Origin: Angelakisella sp.
Lineage (GTDB): Bacteria; Bacillota; Clostridia; Oscillospirales; Ruminococcaceae
Direction of reading: 5' to 3'
DNA length: 25,902 nt
NCBI GenBank assembly: GCA_022794295.1
Contig: JAAWEO010000010.1
Coordinates: 1 to 25,902, forward strand
The translations under genes and the position numbers were made by a program. The notes under the pieces are model-generated. The model saw nothing but the letters and a program-made list of their open reading frames with translations. It had not been told where the DNA came from and searched no databases. How positions within the stretch are numbered: position 1 is the stretch's first letter; each line of letters opens with the position of its first letter. Shown here piece by piece: positions 1 to 8,212 of the stretch.

Positions 1-251
1 TTACTGCCCCTGTGCGGTGTTGCTTCGGGTAGGGTTTACATAGCCGCCCGGTCTCCCGGGCGCTGGTGAGCTCTTACCTCGCCTTTCCACCCTTGCCGGA
101 AAAGCTCCTTCTCCGGCGGTATCTCTCTGTTGCACTGTCCCTGGAGTCGCCTCCGGCTGCCGTTAGCAGCTACCCTTGCCCTGTGAAGCTCGGACTTTCC
201 TCAGATGGGGCCTTTCGGCCTCCACCCGCCGCTGTCTGGACTGCTCGCATG
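1..251 (-). ncRNA. rnpB: RNase P RNA (class A), 5' part, cut by window edge
   Basis: Catalytic RNA of ribonuclease P, which removes 5' leaders from tRNA precursors. On the minus strand the region near position 203 reads GAGGAAAGTCCGAGCTTC, the hallmark 5' core of bacterial RNase P RNA. It is preceded by the family-typical CCAGACAG and followed by ACAGTGCAACAGAGAG, the GGGTGGAAAGGCGAGGTAAGAGC block, and a conserved GTAAACCC near the edge. The 5' end near 251 is inferred by analogy with the E. coli RNA, whose first bases also run into CCAGACAG. The 3' part, including the closing strand of P1, lies beyond position 1. A short reading frame at 66-284 lies within or antisense to this RNA and is not a gene. 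Confidence 0.95.
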
Positions 252-277
252 TTGGATTTGGAAAAAATCCATAGAAA

Positions 278-307
278 AGTATAGCACAACTCCCTGAAAA
301 AAGCCAA
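278..307 (-). promoter_or_regulatory. rnpB promoter
   Basis: On the minus strand: -35 TTGGCT (302-307), 18-base spacer, -10 TATACT (278-283) with an extended -10 TG. The predicted start near 271 is about 20 bases before the expected RNase P RNA 5' end. Confidence 0.7.
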
Positions 308-325
308 CTTTTTTTTCGGGAAATC

Positions 326-354
326 TTGTAATACCCGGGCGGCAGGTCTATAAT
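326..354 (+). promoter_or_regulatory. gdhA-ilvE operon promoter
   Basis: TTGTAA (326-331), 17-base spacer, TATAAT (349-354): a near-consensus sigma-A promoter. The predicted start near 361 gives a leader of about 80 bases. Its -35 is only 18 bases from the -35 of the divergent rnpB promoter. Confidence 0.75.
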
Positions 355-439
355 TAGGAGCAAAGGTTTCAAAAACAGGAGCACCGGCTATCGGACCACA
401 GCCTCTGTATGGGCCTAACAGCAAGGAGGAATGAGAAAA

Positions 440-1792
440 ATGGAATTCAAAAACAGTTATCTCCAGGGTGTCTATGATACCGTAAAGCGCCGCAACCCGG
501 GTGAGCCGGAGTTTTTGCAGGCGGTAGGGGAGGTTCTGGAGTCCTTTCAGCCCGTACTGGAGAAGCGCCCCGAGCTGGCGGATACCGGTATTATTGACCG
601 TATTGTGGAGCCGGAGCGGTTCATTACCTTCCGGGTATCCTGGGTGGATGACAGCGGCAAGGTCCAGGTGAACCGGGGCTATCGGGTACAGTTCAACTCT
701 GCCATCGGTCCCTACAAGGGCGGCCTGCGCCTCCATCCCTCGGTCAATTCCTCGGTGATCAAGTTCCTGGGCTTTGAGCAGGTGTTTAAAAACAGCCTTA
801 CCGGCCTGCCTATGGGCGGTGCCAAGGGCGGCTCCGACTTCGATCCCAAGGGCAAGAGCGACGGAGAGGTGATGCGCTTCTGCCAGAGCTTTATGACCGA
901 GCTGTACCGCCACATCGGTCCGGATACCGACGTCCCTGCCGGGGATATTGGCGTGGGGGCCCGGGAGATCGGCTATCTGTACGGCCAGTACAAGCGCCTC
1001 ACCAACAGCTTTGTAGGGGTCCTTACCGGCAAGGGCCTCACCTATGGCGGGAGCCTGGCCCGCACCGAGGCCACCGGCTTTGGTCTTTGCTACTTCACCC
1101 AGGAGATGCTCTCGGTGATGAAGAAGGACAGCTTTGCCGGCAAGACGGTAGTGATCTCCGGCTCCGGCAATGTGGCCATCTACGCCTGCAAAAAGGCTGC
1201 CGAGCTGGGGGCCAGGGTGGTGGCGATGTCCGATTCCAACGGCTTTATCTACGATGAAAATGGCATCGACCTGGCCGTTGTCAAGGAGATCAAGGAGGTC
1301 CGCCGGGGCCGCATCAAGGAGTATACCGCCGCCGTTCCCACAGCTGCCTACACCGAGGGCTGCAAGGGCATTTGGGGGGTCAAGTGTGACATCGCCCTGC
1401 CCTGCGCCACCCAGAACGAGCTGGATGGCGAGGACGCCGAAAAGCTGATCGCAAACGGCGTAATGGCGGTGGCCGAGGGCGCCAATATGCCCAGCACTCC
1501 GGAGGCTGTCGCCAAGCTCCAGAAGGCCGGGGTTCTCTTTGGACCCGCCAAGGCGGCCAACGCCGGCGGTGTTGCAACCAGCGGCCTGGAAATGAGCCAG
1601 AACTCCATGCGCTATTCCTGGACCTTCGAGGAGGTGGACAAGAAGCTCCACGAAATTATGCTGGGTATTTTCCACAGTGCCTACCAGGCCTCACAGGAGT
1701 TCGGTGACCCCGGCAACCTGGTGATGGGTGCCAATGTGGCCGGGTTCCTGAAGGTGGCCGATGCCATGAAATGGCAGGGTGTTGCATATTGA
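440..1792 (+). CDS. gdhA: NADP-type glutamate dehydrogenase
   Basis: Cytoplasmic enzyme converting 2-oxoglutarate, ammonium and NADPH to glutamate, a main route of nitrogen assimilation in anaerobes. The 450-residue product has the usual length of hexameric bacterial GDH. Visible landmarks are PYKGGLR (Lys93, substrate binding), PMGGAKGGSDFDPKGKSD (124-141, with the presumed catalytic Lys129), and the dinucleotide-binding GSGNVA (241-246). An in-frame ATG lies at 431, but AGGAGG at 424-429 sits one base from it and ten bases from the ATG at 440, so 440 is preferred. The NADP preference is inferred from family resemblance. ilvE follows in the same direction with no terminator between, so glutamate made here can serve as its amino donor. 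Confidence 0.96.
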   Translation: MEFKNSYLQGVYDTVKRRNPGEPEFLQAVGEVLESFQPVLEKRPELADTGIIDRIVEPERFITFRVSWVDDSGKVQVNRGYRVQFNSAIGPYKGGLRLHPSVNSSVIKFLGFEQVFKNSLTGLPMGGAKGGSDFDPKGKSDGEVMRFCQSFMTELYRHIGPDTDVPAGDIGVGAREIGYLYGQYKRLTNSFVGVLTGKGLTYGGSLARTEATGFGLCYFTQEMLSVMKKDSFAGKTVVISGSGNVAIYACKKAAELGARVVAMSDSNGFIYDENGIDLAVVKEIKEVRRGRIKEYTAAVPTAAYTEGCKGIWGVKCDIALPCATQNELDGEDAEKLIANGVMAVAEGANMPSTPEAVAKLQKAGVLFGPAKAANAGGVATSGLEMSQNSMRYSWTFEEVDKKLHEIMLGIFHSAYQASQEFGDPGNLVMGANVAGFLKVADAMKWQGVAY

Positions 1793-1823
1793 CCCAATCT
1801 TTCGGAAAGGACTGACAAGATCT

Positions 1824-2897
1824 ATGGAAATCAAAGTGGAGCTTACCAAGACGCCCAAAGCAAAGCCTGCTCCCGGGGAAAAGCTTGGCTTCGGGAAGCT
1901 GTTTAGCGATCATATGTTTCTCATGAACTATAAGACCGGCAAGGGCTGGTACGACCCCCGCATTGTGCCCTACGGGGACCTGACCCTTTCCCCGGCGGCT
2001 ATGTGCTTCCATTACGGGCAAACCGTTTTTGAGGGGATGAAGGCCTACTACGGCAAGGACGGAAACATCCTGCTGTTCCGCCCGGAGGAAAACTTTGCCC
2101 GTCTCAACGGTTCGAACCAGCGCATGGTGATCCCCCACATTGACGAGGAGCTCTGCCTGGCCGGTGTGAAGAAGCTGGTGGAGATCGACAAGGACTGGGT
2201 TCCCCGGGAGGAGGGCACCACCCTGTATATCCGTCCCTTTATTATCGCCACCGACCCCATGCTGGGGGTCCATCCTGGGGATGAATATCTTTTCCTGATC
2301 ATCACCTCTCCCTCCGGAGCCTACTATGAGTCCGGCCTTGCCCCGGTGAAGATCTATGTGGAGGACCGGTATGTCCGGGCGGTCCGGGGGGGCACCGGCA
2401 TGGCTAAGACAGGGGGCAATTATGCAGCCTCCCTTATTGCCCAGGATGAAGCCCACCGCCAGAACTATTCCCAGGTTCTTTGGCTGGACGGTGTGGAGCA
2501 GAAGTACATCGAGGAAGTGGGGGCCATGAATGTTTTCTTCGTTCTGGACGGAGAGGTGGTCACCCCGGAGCTCCACGGCTCTATCCTGCCCGGCATCACC
2601 CGCAAGTCCTCGATCCAGCTGCTGAGGGACTGGGGATTCAAGGTGAGCGAGCGCCGTATCACCATCCAGGAGCTGGCCGAGGCCAACGACCAAGGCCGGG
2701 TGATGGAGGCCTTCGGCACCGGCACCGCCGCTGTCATCAGCCCCATCGGGGAACTGAAGTGGGAAGAAAAGCAGATGGTTTTCAACGGCGGGAAGATTGG
2801 CGCCCTTACCCAGCAGCTTTATGATACCCTCACCGGTATTCAGTATGGCAAGCTGGAGGACCCCCACGGCTGGTCTGTATTTGTCTGCAAAGCCTAA
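1824..2897 (+). CDS. ilvE: Branched-chain amino acid aminotransferase
   Basis: PLP enzyme that moves the amino group between glutamate and the branched-chain 2-oxo acids, the last step of Val/Leu/Ile synthesis and the first of their breakdown. The product of 357 residues matches fold-type IV BCATs. Visible: FHYGQTVFEGMKAY (62-75), IRPFI (136-140), and the PLP-lysine region GTGMAKTGGNYAASL, with Lys195 as the Schiff-base residue. The reading frame opens at 1779 inside gdhA, but a GAAAGGA site (1805-1811) and family alignment favour the ATG at 1824, 31 bases after the gdhA stop. It is the second gene of the gdhA operon and ends at a strong hairpin terminator. Confidence 0.95.
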   Translation: MEIKVELTKTPKAKPAPGEKLGFGKLFSDHMFLMNYKTGKGWYDPRIVPYGDLTLSPAAMCFHYGQTVFEGMKAYYGKDGNILLFRPEENFARLNGSNQRMVIPHIDEELCLAGVKKLVEIDKDWVPREEGTTLYIRPFIIATDPMLGVHPGDEYLFLIITSPSGAYYESGLAPVKIYVEDRYVRAVRGGTGMAKTGGNYAASLIAQDEAHRQNYSQVLWLDGVEQKYIEEVGAMNVFFVLDGEVVTPELHGSILPGITRKSSIQLLRDWGFKVSERRITIQELAEANDQGRVMEAFGTGTAAVISPIGELKWEEKQMVFNGGKIGALTQQLYDTLTGIQYGKLEDPHGWSVFVCKA

Positions 2898-2912
2898 ACA
2901 AGCAAAGATGCC

Positions 2913-2949
2913 AACAGGCGCACCTGGTTTTTCCGGGTGCGCCTGTTTT
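2913..2949 (+). terminator. Terminator of gdhA-ilvE
   Basis: A 12-base perfect stem, AACAGGCGCACC (2913-2924) with GGTGCGCCTGTT (2936-2947), followed by T residues. Confidence 0.85.
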
Positions 2950-2965
2950 GTGCCGGCAGAAAAGC

Positions 2966-3002
2966 TCCCCTCCCCCGGCCGGGGCCAGGGAAGGGGGAGG
3001 CG
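2966..3002 (-). terminator. Possible terminator of the small minus-strand gene
   Basis: On the minus strand, CTCCCCC pairs with GGGGGAG across a GC-rich loop and is followed by GGGAGC and a short TTTTC run. It lies just past the stop codon at 3011. The U-tract is weak. Confidence 0.4.
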
Positions 3003-3010
3003 GCAGAGGA

Positions 3011-3184
3011 TCAGCTTTTTGTGGAGGAAACGCTGTGATGCTGGGCGATCTCCCGCTTCAGGGCGGCGATCCCCTCCAGCCATTCCCGGGCCTTGTCCAA
3101 ATCGCCCCTTGCCTTTGCACTTTGCAGTCCGTTTCGGTAAATTACCAGCTTGCTGTGCAAAACCGCAAGCTCTCTGTTATCCAT
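3011..3184 (-). CDS. Small hypothetical protein, 57 residues
   Basis: Not recognised as any family. The product starts MDNRELAVLHSK and is rich in Lys, Arg, Glu, Ala and Leu with no glycine-rich or membrane stretch, so it is probably mostly helical. Evidence that it is real: AAGGAGG (3195-3201 on the minus strand) stands ten bases before the ATG at 3184. An extended -10 promoter lies about 60 bases upstream and a GC-rich hairpin follows the stop. A frame extending to 3205 would put the start upstream of this ribosome site, so 3184 is chosen. No neighbour suggests a role. Confidence 0.65.
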   Translation of the reverse strand: MDNRELAVLHSKLVIYRNGLQSAKARGDLDKAREWLEGIAALKREIAQHHSVSSTKS

Positions 3185-3243
3185 GGGAGAAGCACCTCCT
3201 TGCACCTGAGCTGTGGGGGGAAACGCCCCCTTGTCCTAAACTA

Positions 3244-3252
3244 ATTATATCA
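3244..3252 (-). promoter_or_regulatory. Extended -10 promoter of the small gene
   Basis: On the minus strand TGATATAAT (TGnTATAAT) at 3244-3252. No good -35 at 17 bases. The leader would be about 50 bases. Confidence 0.5.
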
Positions 3253-3503
3253 CATTTAACAAGAAAGTAATAAAACTTTTATTAGATATGAAAAAACTTT
3301 TCTGTTTTGCACGAAAAGCAGGACACTGTTTTTGTGAAAAAGTGTCAGAAAACTTGCATTTTTACCTGGAGAAAGGTCTCCAAATGATGGAAAACATGAA
3401 ACAGTCCTTATAATAAAATCAAAAAATACCTGTTTTGTTCTTTTCTAAAAACGCGCCTGATGGATGATTTAAGTGAAGAAAGGTGTCCGTGTACCTCTGC
3501 TGA
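3253..3503. other. AT-rich non-coding stretch
   Basis: The gap between the small minus-strand gene and sipL totals 437 bases (3185-3621). This part is much more AT-rich than its surroundings. It holds an imperfect hairpin GACACT...AGTGTC with inner T/A runs (about 3320-3347), a small hairpin GGAGA-AAGG-TCTCC (3369-3382) and an isolated TATAAT at 3409-3414 without a -35. A reading frame opens at 3460 and runs into sipL, but its start has no ribosome site. I see no further gene. Confidence 0.5.
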
Positions 3504-3530
3504 ATATTTGGTACGGGCCTCTCATATAGT
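3504..3530 (+). promoter_or_regulatory. Sigma-E-like promoter of sipL-spoIVA
   Basis: ATATT (3504-3508), 14-base spacer, CATATAGT (3523-3530). This agrees with the mother-cell sigma-E pattern (ATATT, 13-14 bases, CATACAnT), as expected since spoIVA is a sigma-E gene in B. subtilis. The predicted start near 3537 gives a leader of about 85 bases. Confidence 0.6.
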
Positions 3531-3621
3531 GGTGGTGACAAAGAACCTGCATCCAGCGTCGCGGGAGCCCTGGGGCGTTTTCCGGCTGCGGATACAGCTT
3601 CTAAAAGGAGGAGAGGTAAAC

Positions 3622-5142
3622 ATGGAACTGAAACTGACCCGGCAGCCCCTTTTTATAAACGAGCCCCTGATCGACCAAACCGTGGAGCAGCCCATTGAGT
3701 GCGATGCCCTGCTGCCGGACTACTGTCCGGATATTGTGCGCATCCTCAAGTGCTCGGTGGCGCCGGTCCTTACCGGCCGCAGAGCCAGCCCCGGAAAGCT
3801 GGAACTGGAAGGGATGGCGGTAGTCACCGTCTACTACGTTTCTACGGGAGAAGGGGTGGCCCGGGGGGAGTACAAGATCCCCTTTTCCCGCATTGTAGAG
3901 ATGAAAGCGGATCACCCCGACCCGGTCCTTTCCCTTTCCGCCCGGGTGGATTATCTCAACTGCCGGGCGGTGAACCAGCGCCGCCTGGATATCCGCGGGG
4001 CCCTGGTCCTTACCGTGAAGGCGACAGGCTGCCGGGAGGAGCAGGTCATCGCAGAGGGGGAGGGGATGGGTCTCCAGCTGAAACGGGAGCAGACGGAGGC
4101 TGCCCGGCTTCTGGGCCAGTGTGTCCGGGAGACCCGGGTGACCGAGCGGGTGGACCTTACCCACGGCAAGCCCCCCATTCAAGCCATCGTTCGGGTGAAT
4201 GCCGCCGCCCGGGTGACCGAGATCAAGCAGGTTGCGGGAAAGGCGGTGCTCCGGGGGGAGCTGAACCTCCATATCCTGTACCAAAGCGCCGCAGGGGGCT
4301 TCGATCAGCTGGAATACACCCTGCCCACCAGCGCCATCTGCGAGCTGGATGGTCTGGGGGAGGAGAGCCTCTGTGACGTCTGCCAGCAGGTGACCTCGGT
4401 TACCGCCGAGCCTGCCGCCGCCGAGGATGGGGAATATCGCCTGATTGCCATTGACGCCGTAGTGGAAAGCCGGGCCCGGGGCTGGCTGCCCTATACCGCC
4501 CGGTACTGCTCCGACTGCTATTCGACCAAGAACCAGTGCACCTTCCGCACCCGCGCTGCCTCCCTGACCCAGGTCAGCCGTGTTATCCAGGAGGCCGTAC
4601 CCTGCAAAGAAACCGTTCCCTTGCCGGAAAAAGCGGAGACCGTGGTGGATCTGTGGTGCGAGGAGGTGAGTGCTGCTGTCCGCAGCGAAAACGGCGGGCC
4701 GGTGGCAGAGGGAAAGGTCACCGTTGCCATGCTGGCAAAGCTGGAGGATGGACAGCTCTACTACTTTGACAAGGTGCTGGAGATCTCCAAGAAGATCCCC
4801 TGTGAGGAGGATGGAGCCCTTTTGGAGGCCCGCCTCGCCTGTCTGGGCTGCTCCTGGAGCTTCTCCGCCAACGACACCCTGGAGGTCCGCTGTGACCTGG
4901 AGCTTACCGGGACCCTTTCCCGGCCGGTGCGGACCATGCTTCTGGACGAGGTCCAGGTGGACGAAAAAGCCCCCCGGGAGGACGCCGCCGCCCCCGGACT
5001 GTACCTCTACCTGGCGGACCCGGAGGAGACCCTGTGGGATATTGCCAAACGGTACAACACCAATATGGATAAGATCACCGGGGAAAATCCGGAGGAGAAC
5101 CAGGGCAGAGAGCGCCGGGTCCTTCTGATCCCGGTACTGTGA
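3622..5142 (+). CDS. sipL: SipL-like spore coat morphogenesis protein (DUF3794 + LysM)
   Basis: 506-residue protein with the signature LPDYCPDIVRILK (31-43) typical of DUF3794 (SPOCS) repeats, further DUF3794-like beta-rich segments, and a C-terminal LysM domain (about 458-506, from LYLYLADPEETLWDIAKRYN to a terminal VLLIPVL). In C. difficile the protein with this architecture, SipL, binds SpoIVA through its LysM domain and is needed to localise the coat around the forespore. Here spoIVA is the next gene, which supports the same job. AGGAGGAGAGG lies just before the ATG at 3622. An in-frame ATG at 3460 is rejected because it has no ribosome site and lies upstream of the sigma-E-like promoter. 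The symbol is assigned by architecture and context. Confidence 0.85.
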   Translation: MELKLTRQPLFINEPLIDQTVEQPIECDALLPDYCPDIVRILKCSVAPVLTGRRASPGKLELEGMAVVTVYYVSTGEGVARGEYKIPFSRIVEMKADHPDPVLSLSARVDYLNCRAVNQRRLDIRGALVLTVKATGCREEQVIAEGEGMGLQLKREQTEAARLLGQCVRETRVTERVDLTHGKPPIQAIVRVNAAARVTEIKQVAGKAVLRGELNLHILYQSAAGGFDQLEYTLPTSAICELDGLGEESLCDVCQQVTSVTAEPAAAEDGEYRLIAIDAVVESRARGWLPYTARYCSDCYSTKNQCTFRTRAASLTQVSRVIQEAVPCKETVPLPEKAETVVDLWCEEVSAAVRSENGGPVAEGKVTVAMLAKLEDGQLYYFDKVLEISKKIPCEEDGALLEARLACLGCSWSFSANDTLEVRCDLELTGTLSRPVRTMLLDEVQVDEKAPREDAAAPGLYLYLADPEETLWDIAKRYNTNMDKITGENPEENQGRERRVLLIPVL

Positions 5143-5159
5143 TTAGGAGGGCGGAACGC

Positions 5160-6638
5160 ATGGAAAAGACCACATTATACCAGGACATTGCAAAGCGCAC
5201 CGACGGGGATATTTATGTCGGGGTGGTGGGTCCGGTGCGCACCGGGAAATCCACCTTTATCAAGCGGTTTATGGAAACGCTGGTGCTCCCCAACATCGAA
5301 AGCGAGGCCCGGCGGGAGCGGGCCACCGACGAGCTTCCCCAGTCCGCGGCAGGAAAGACCATTATGACCACCGAGCCTAAGTTCATCCCGGAGGAAGCGG
5401 TGAAGATCTCGGTGGACCAGGCAGCTTCCTTCCAGGTGCGGCTTATTGACTGTGTGGGATATATCGTCCCCAGCGCCCTGGGGTATATTGAGAATGAACA
5501 GCCCCGGATGGTAATGACCCCCTGGTTCGACCGGGAGATCCCCTTTAATATGGCGGCAGAGATCGGCACCAAAAAGGTGATCACCGAGCACAGCACCATC
5601 GGCCTGGTGGTCACCACCGATGGCTCCATCAGCGACATCCCCCGCGGGGAGTACGAGGAAGCCGAGGGCCGGGTCATCGGGGAGCTTGCCGAGATCGGAA
5701 AGCCCTTTGTTATCCTGCTGAACTGTGTTCAGCCCAAGAGCCCCAAAAGCCGGGAGCTCCGCCAGTCCATGGAGGAGAAGTATCAGGTGCCGGTGGTGGC
5801 GGTAAACTGCCTGGAACTGGATGAAGACGACATCCGGGAGATCCTCACCCGCATCCTTTACCGGTTCCCGGTGAAGGAGGTGGCCCTGGAGCTTCCCGCC
5901 TGGATCATGAACCTGGAAAAAGACCACTGGCTCCAGAAGTCCATCTACCAGCAGGCCCGTCTCTGCGGGGAGGCTTTGGACCGCATCGAGGGAGCCGCTG
6001 CCGCAGTGGCGTCCCTTGCCGAGTGCGAAAACATTTCCGACGCCCGGATCTCCTCCATCGACCTGGGGAGCGGCAGCCTGCGGTGCCGGCTGGATATTCC
6101 CGGCGGCCTGTTCTACCGCATCCTTGGGGAGGCCACCGGTCTGGAGATCGACGGGGAAGAGGGTCTCCTGCCCTGTATGATCGAGCTGGCAGCCATTAAA
6201 CGCAAGTACGACAAGATCAGCGGGGCCCTGGAGGAGGTGGCCGCCACCGGCTACGGCATCGTTATGCCCAGCCTGGAGGAGCTCACCCTGGAGGAACCGG
6301 AGATTATGAAGCAGGGCGGCCGGTACGGGGTGCGCCTCAAGGCCAGTGCCCCCAGCATCCACATGATGCAGGCCAACATCACGACGGAGGTGGCTCCCAT
6401 TGTGGGAAGCGAGCGCCAAAGCGAGGAGCTGGTACACTACCTCCTAAAGGAGTTCGAGGAGGACCCCGGCAAGATCTGGGAGTCCAACATCTTCGGCAAA
6501 TCCCTCCACGAGCTGGTAAACGAGGGGCTCCACAACAAGCTGTACCGCATGCCCTCCGACGCCCGGATGAAGATGCAGGAGACCACCGAGCGGATCATCA
6601 ACGAAGGCTGCTCCGGCCTGATCTGTATCATTCTGTAA
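5160..6638 (+). CDS. spoIVA: Stage IV sporulation protein A, spore coat ATPase
   Basis: ATP-hydrolysing protein that polymerises on the outer forespore membrane as the base layer of the spore coat. The product is 492 residues, the same length as B. subtilis SpoIVA. The Walker A motif GPVRTGKST (24-32) places the lysine at position 30, as in B. subtilis. The C-terminus ends in CIIL, close to the family end that contacts the membrane anchor SpoVM. The frame can be opened by GTG at 5139, but that precedes AGGAGG (5145-5150), while the ATG at 5160 sits nine bases after it. The ribosome site begins within three bases of the sipL stop, so the two genes are tightly linked. Confidence 0.97.
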   Translation: MEKTTLYQDIAKRTDGDIYVGVVGPVRTGKSTFIKRFMETLVLPNIESEARRERATDELPQSAAGKTIMTTEPKFIPEEAVKISVDQAASFQVRLIDCVGYIVPSALGYIENEQPRMVMTPWFDREIPFNMAAEIGTKKVITEHSTIGLVVTTDGSISDIPRGEYEEAEGRVIGELAEIGKPFVILLNCVQPKSPKSRELRQSMEEKYQVPVVAVNCLELDEDDIREILTRILYRFPVKEVALELPAWIMNLEKDHWLQKSIYQQARLCGEALDRIEGAAAAVASLAECENISDARISSIDLGSGSLRCRLDIPGGLFYRILGEATGLEIDGEEGLLPCMIELAAIKRKYDKISGALEEVAATGYGIVMPSLEELTLEEPEIMKQGGRYGVRLKASAPSIHMMQANITTEVAPIVGSERQSEELVHYLLKEFEEDPGKIWESNIFGKSLHELVNEGLHNKLYRMPSDARMKMQETTERIINEGCSGLICIIL

Positions 6639-6640
6639 AA

Positions 6641-6684
6641 AGACCCCCGCGCCTTCCCGAGGATGGGAGGGCACGGGGGTTTTA
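6641..6684 (+). terminator. Terminator of sipL-spoIVA
   Basis: ACCCCCG (6643-6649) pairs with CGGGGGT (6674-6680), with an inner GCC/TCCC stem continuing the pairing, then TTTTA. Confidence 0.8.
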
Positions 6685-6693
6685 TCTTGTGAC

Positions 6694-7395
6694 CTATTCC
6701 TTCCCCTGGTTCTTCCTTGCCAGATACCGCCGCTGGAACCAGATGCCCCCCAGCCCCAGCAGGCCGGTGCAGAGGAAGATCCCGGCGGTCAGCCACAGGT
6801 TATTCCCCGCAAAGCTGGCCCCCGCCCAGGTGGAGGTGATCACCGAGGGGATCCGGGCCAGGGTGGAGAGAAGAAGGAACCGCCCCAGGGGCAGGGGGCT
6901 GAGACCGCAGACATAGACCAGGATATCCTTGGGGGTGCCGGGGATGAAGTAGAGAAGAAAGACGATCCCCTCCAGCCGGGCTTCGTCCTGGAGGAATTGG
7001 TATTCCTGGAGCTTCTGCCCCAGGGAGGTGCGCTCAAAAGCGGCCTTTCCCTTTTTCCGGACCACCTGGAACACCAGGGCGGAGCCCAATAGGCACCCCA
7101 GCAGGCAGAGGGCCAGACCGCCAAAGGCCCCGTACATGGCACCGGCAGCCAGCTCCACCGGCTCCCCGGGGATGATAGCCACAACGATTTGGAGGATCTG
7201 CACCCCCAGCAGGGCCAGTACCCCCCATATCCCCATAGCTTCTACCTTCCCCTGGAGCCAGGGGCCGAATTCCGGCTGGAACATCCACCGGATCAGGGGG
7301 AGGCAGGCGGCGCAGAGAAGGAGAAAAAAGAGGACAAGGCCCCCAAGAAGGAGCCCCTTTCCACCGGAAGCATTCTCTGTATGTGTTTTTTTCAT
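6694..7395 (-). CDS. VTT-domain (TVP38/TMEM64, DedA-like) membrane protein
   Basis: 233-residue inner-membrane protein of the SNARE-associated/VTT family, some members of which move lipids across membranes; the substrate here is unknown. Visible: an N-terminal membrane segment (about 14-36), a hydrophobic pair around 60-110 including the family's VAIIPGEPVELAAGAMYG region, the second half with LLYFIPGTPKDILVYVCG (the F-x-P-G-x-P-x-D motif), and a C-terminal membrane segment ending in a basic tail. GAGGAA lies a few bases before the ATG. The gene stands alone, convergent with spoIVA and divergent from the DUF4364 gene. Confidence 0.88.
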   Translation of the reverse strand: MKKTHTENASGGKGLLLGGLVLFFLLLCAACLPLIRWMFQPEFGPWLQGKVEAMGIWGVLALLGVQILQIVVAIIPGEPVELAAGAMYGAFGGLALCLLGCLLGSALVFQVVRKKGKAAFERTSLGQKLQEYQFLQDEARLEGIVFLLYFIPGTPKDILVYVCGLSPLPLGRFLLLSTLARIPSVITSTWAGASFAGNNLWLTAGIFLCTGLLGLGGIWFQRRYLARKNQGKE

Positions 7396-7449
7396 CTATG
7401 GTTCCTCGCTTTTTTCTTTCAGGCTCTGTATTTTTATCGGGAAATTTGC

Positions 7450-7455
7450 TATAAT
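7450..7455 (+). promoter_or_regulatory. Extended -10 promoter of the DUF4364 operon
   Basis: TGCTATAAT: an extended -10 with TATAAT at 7450-7455 and a weak -35. The leader of about 130 bases holds an inverted repeat TACAAA-CAA-TTTGTA (7535-7549) and a small hairpin CCGCC/GGCGG just before the ribosome site. Either could be regulatory. Confidence 0.5.
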
Positions 7456-7592
7456 GAAGGTCCGGCAGTCAAAAGGCAGGGCCTTTCTTGCTGTCTATGA
7501 TACGACACGATACCAATAAAAGCTGCGAATAATCTACAAACAATTTGTAAATATTTCCGCCCCGCCGGCGGAAAAAAGAAAGGTGGGTTTTT

Positions 7593-8198
7593 GTGGAATA
7601 CAATGCCTTCACCGAGGGGGTCCGTCCGGGCAGTGTCACCACCAGCCACGAGGTGATGATCCTGATCTGCTACCTGATCGAGCGCGCCGGCCAGCCGGTT
7701 TCCTTCAAGGAGCTGAACGCCGCCCTCCAGGGCCAGGAGCTGGTGAACTACTTCCAGTTTGCCGAGACCATGGAGAGCCTGCGGCGCACCGGCCATATCC
7801 TTCCCCGGGAGTACCACGGGGAACCGTGCTTTGTTCTCAGCGAGGAGGGCCGCCAGGTCTCCCGGACCTTCGAAGCCGGGCTTCCCCCGGCGGTACGGGA
7901 GCGGGCGGCCAAGGCCATGGAGCGGATCCTGACCCTGGTGCGCCGCCAGCGGGAAAACCAGGTGGAGATCAAAGAGGTGGAGGATGGCTGGAAGGTCACC
8001 CTTACCATTACGGATATTGGCAGCGACCTGCTTTCCCTCACCATCTTTATGCCCACCCGGAAGGAATGCGAGTCCATTCGCCGCCGGTTCCTAAACGACC
8101 CCATGCTCACCTACAAGGGGGTGTTTGCCCTCCTCACCGGGGATACCCAAACCGTGGGGGAGCTGGTGGAAAGCCAGCAGGACCTTTTTACTGATTAA
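7593..8198 (+). CDS. DUF4364 family protein, probable winged-helix regulator
   Basis: 201 residues. Residues 17-85 look like a winged helix (VMILICYLIERAGQPVSFKEL, then YFQFAETMESLRRTG, then a wing and SEEG), followed by an alpha/beta C-terminal half (about 95-190). This matches the DUF4364 family of Clostridia, usually taken as DNA-binding regulators with no known target. The start is GTG at 7593, preceded by AAAGGTGG at a normal distance. The next gene begins 14 bases after its stop, so the two probably form an operon. The family name is given from memory of its fold and sequence; the target is unknown. Confidence 0.75.
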   Translation: MEYNAFTEGVRPGSVTTSHEVMILICYLIERAGQPVSFKELNAALQGQELVNYFQFAETMESLRRTGHILPREYHGEPCFVLSEEGRQVSRTFEAGLPPAVRERAAKAMERILTLVRRQRENQVEIKEVEDGWKVTLTITDIGSDLLSLTIFMPTRKECESIRRRFLNDPMLTYKGVFALLTGDTQTVGELVESQQDLFTD

Positions 8199-8212
8199 CA
8201 AAGGAGCAGCCT

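Noticed and set aside
66..284. Open frame of 72 codons on the plus strand at the window start
   Set aside because: It lies opposite the conserved RNase P RNA and has no ribosome site.
3460..3621. N-terminal extension of the SipL-like protein from an ATG at 3460
   Set aside because: No ribosome site, unlike the family N-terminus, and the sigma-E-like promoter lies within the extension.
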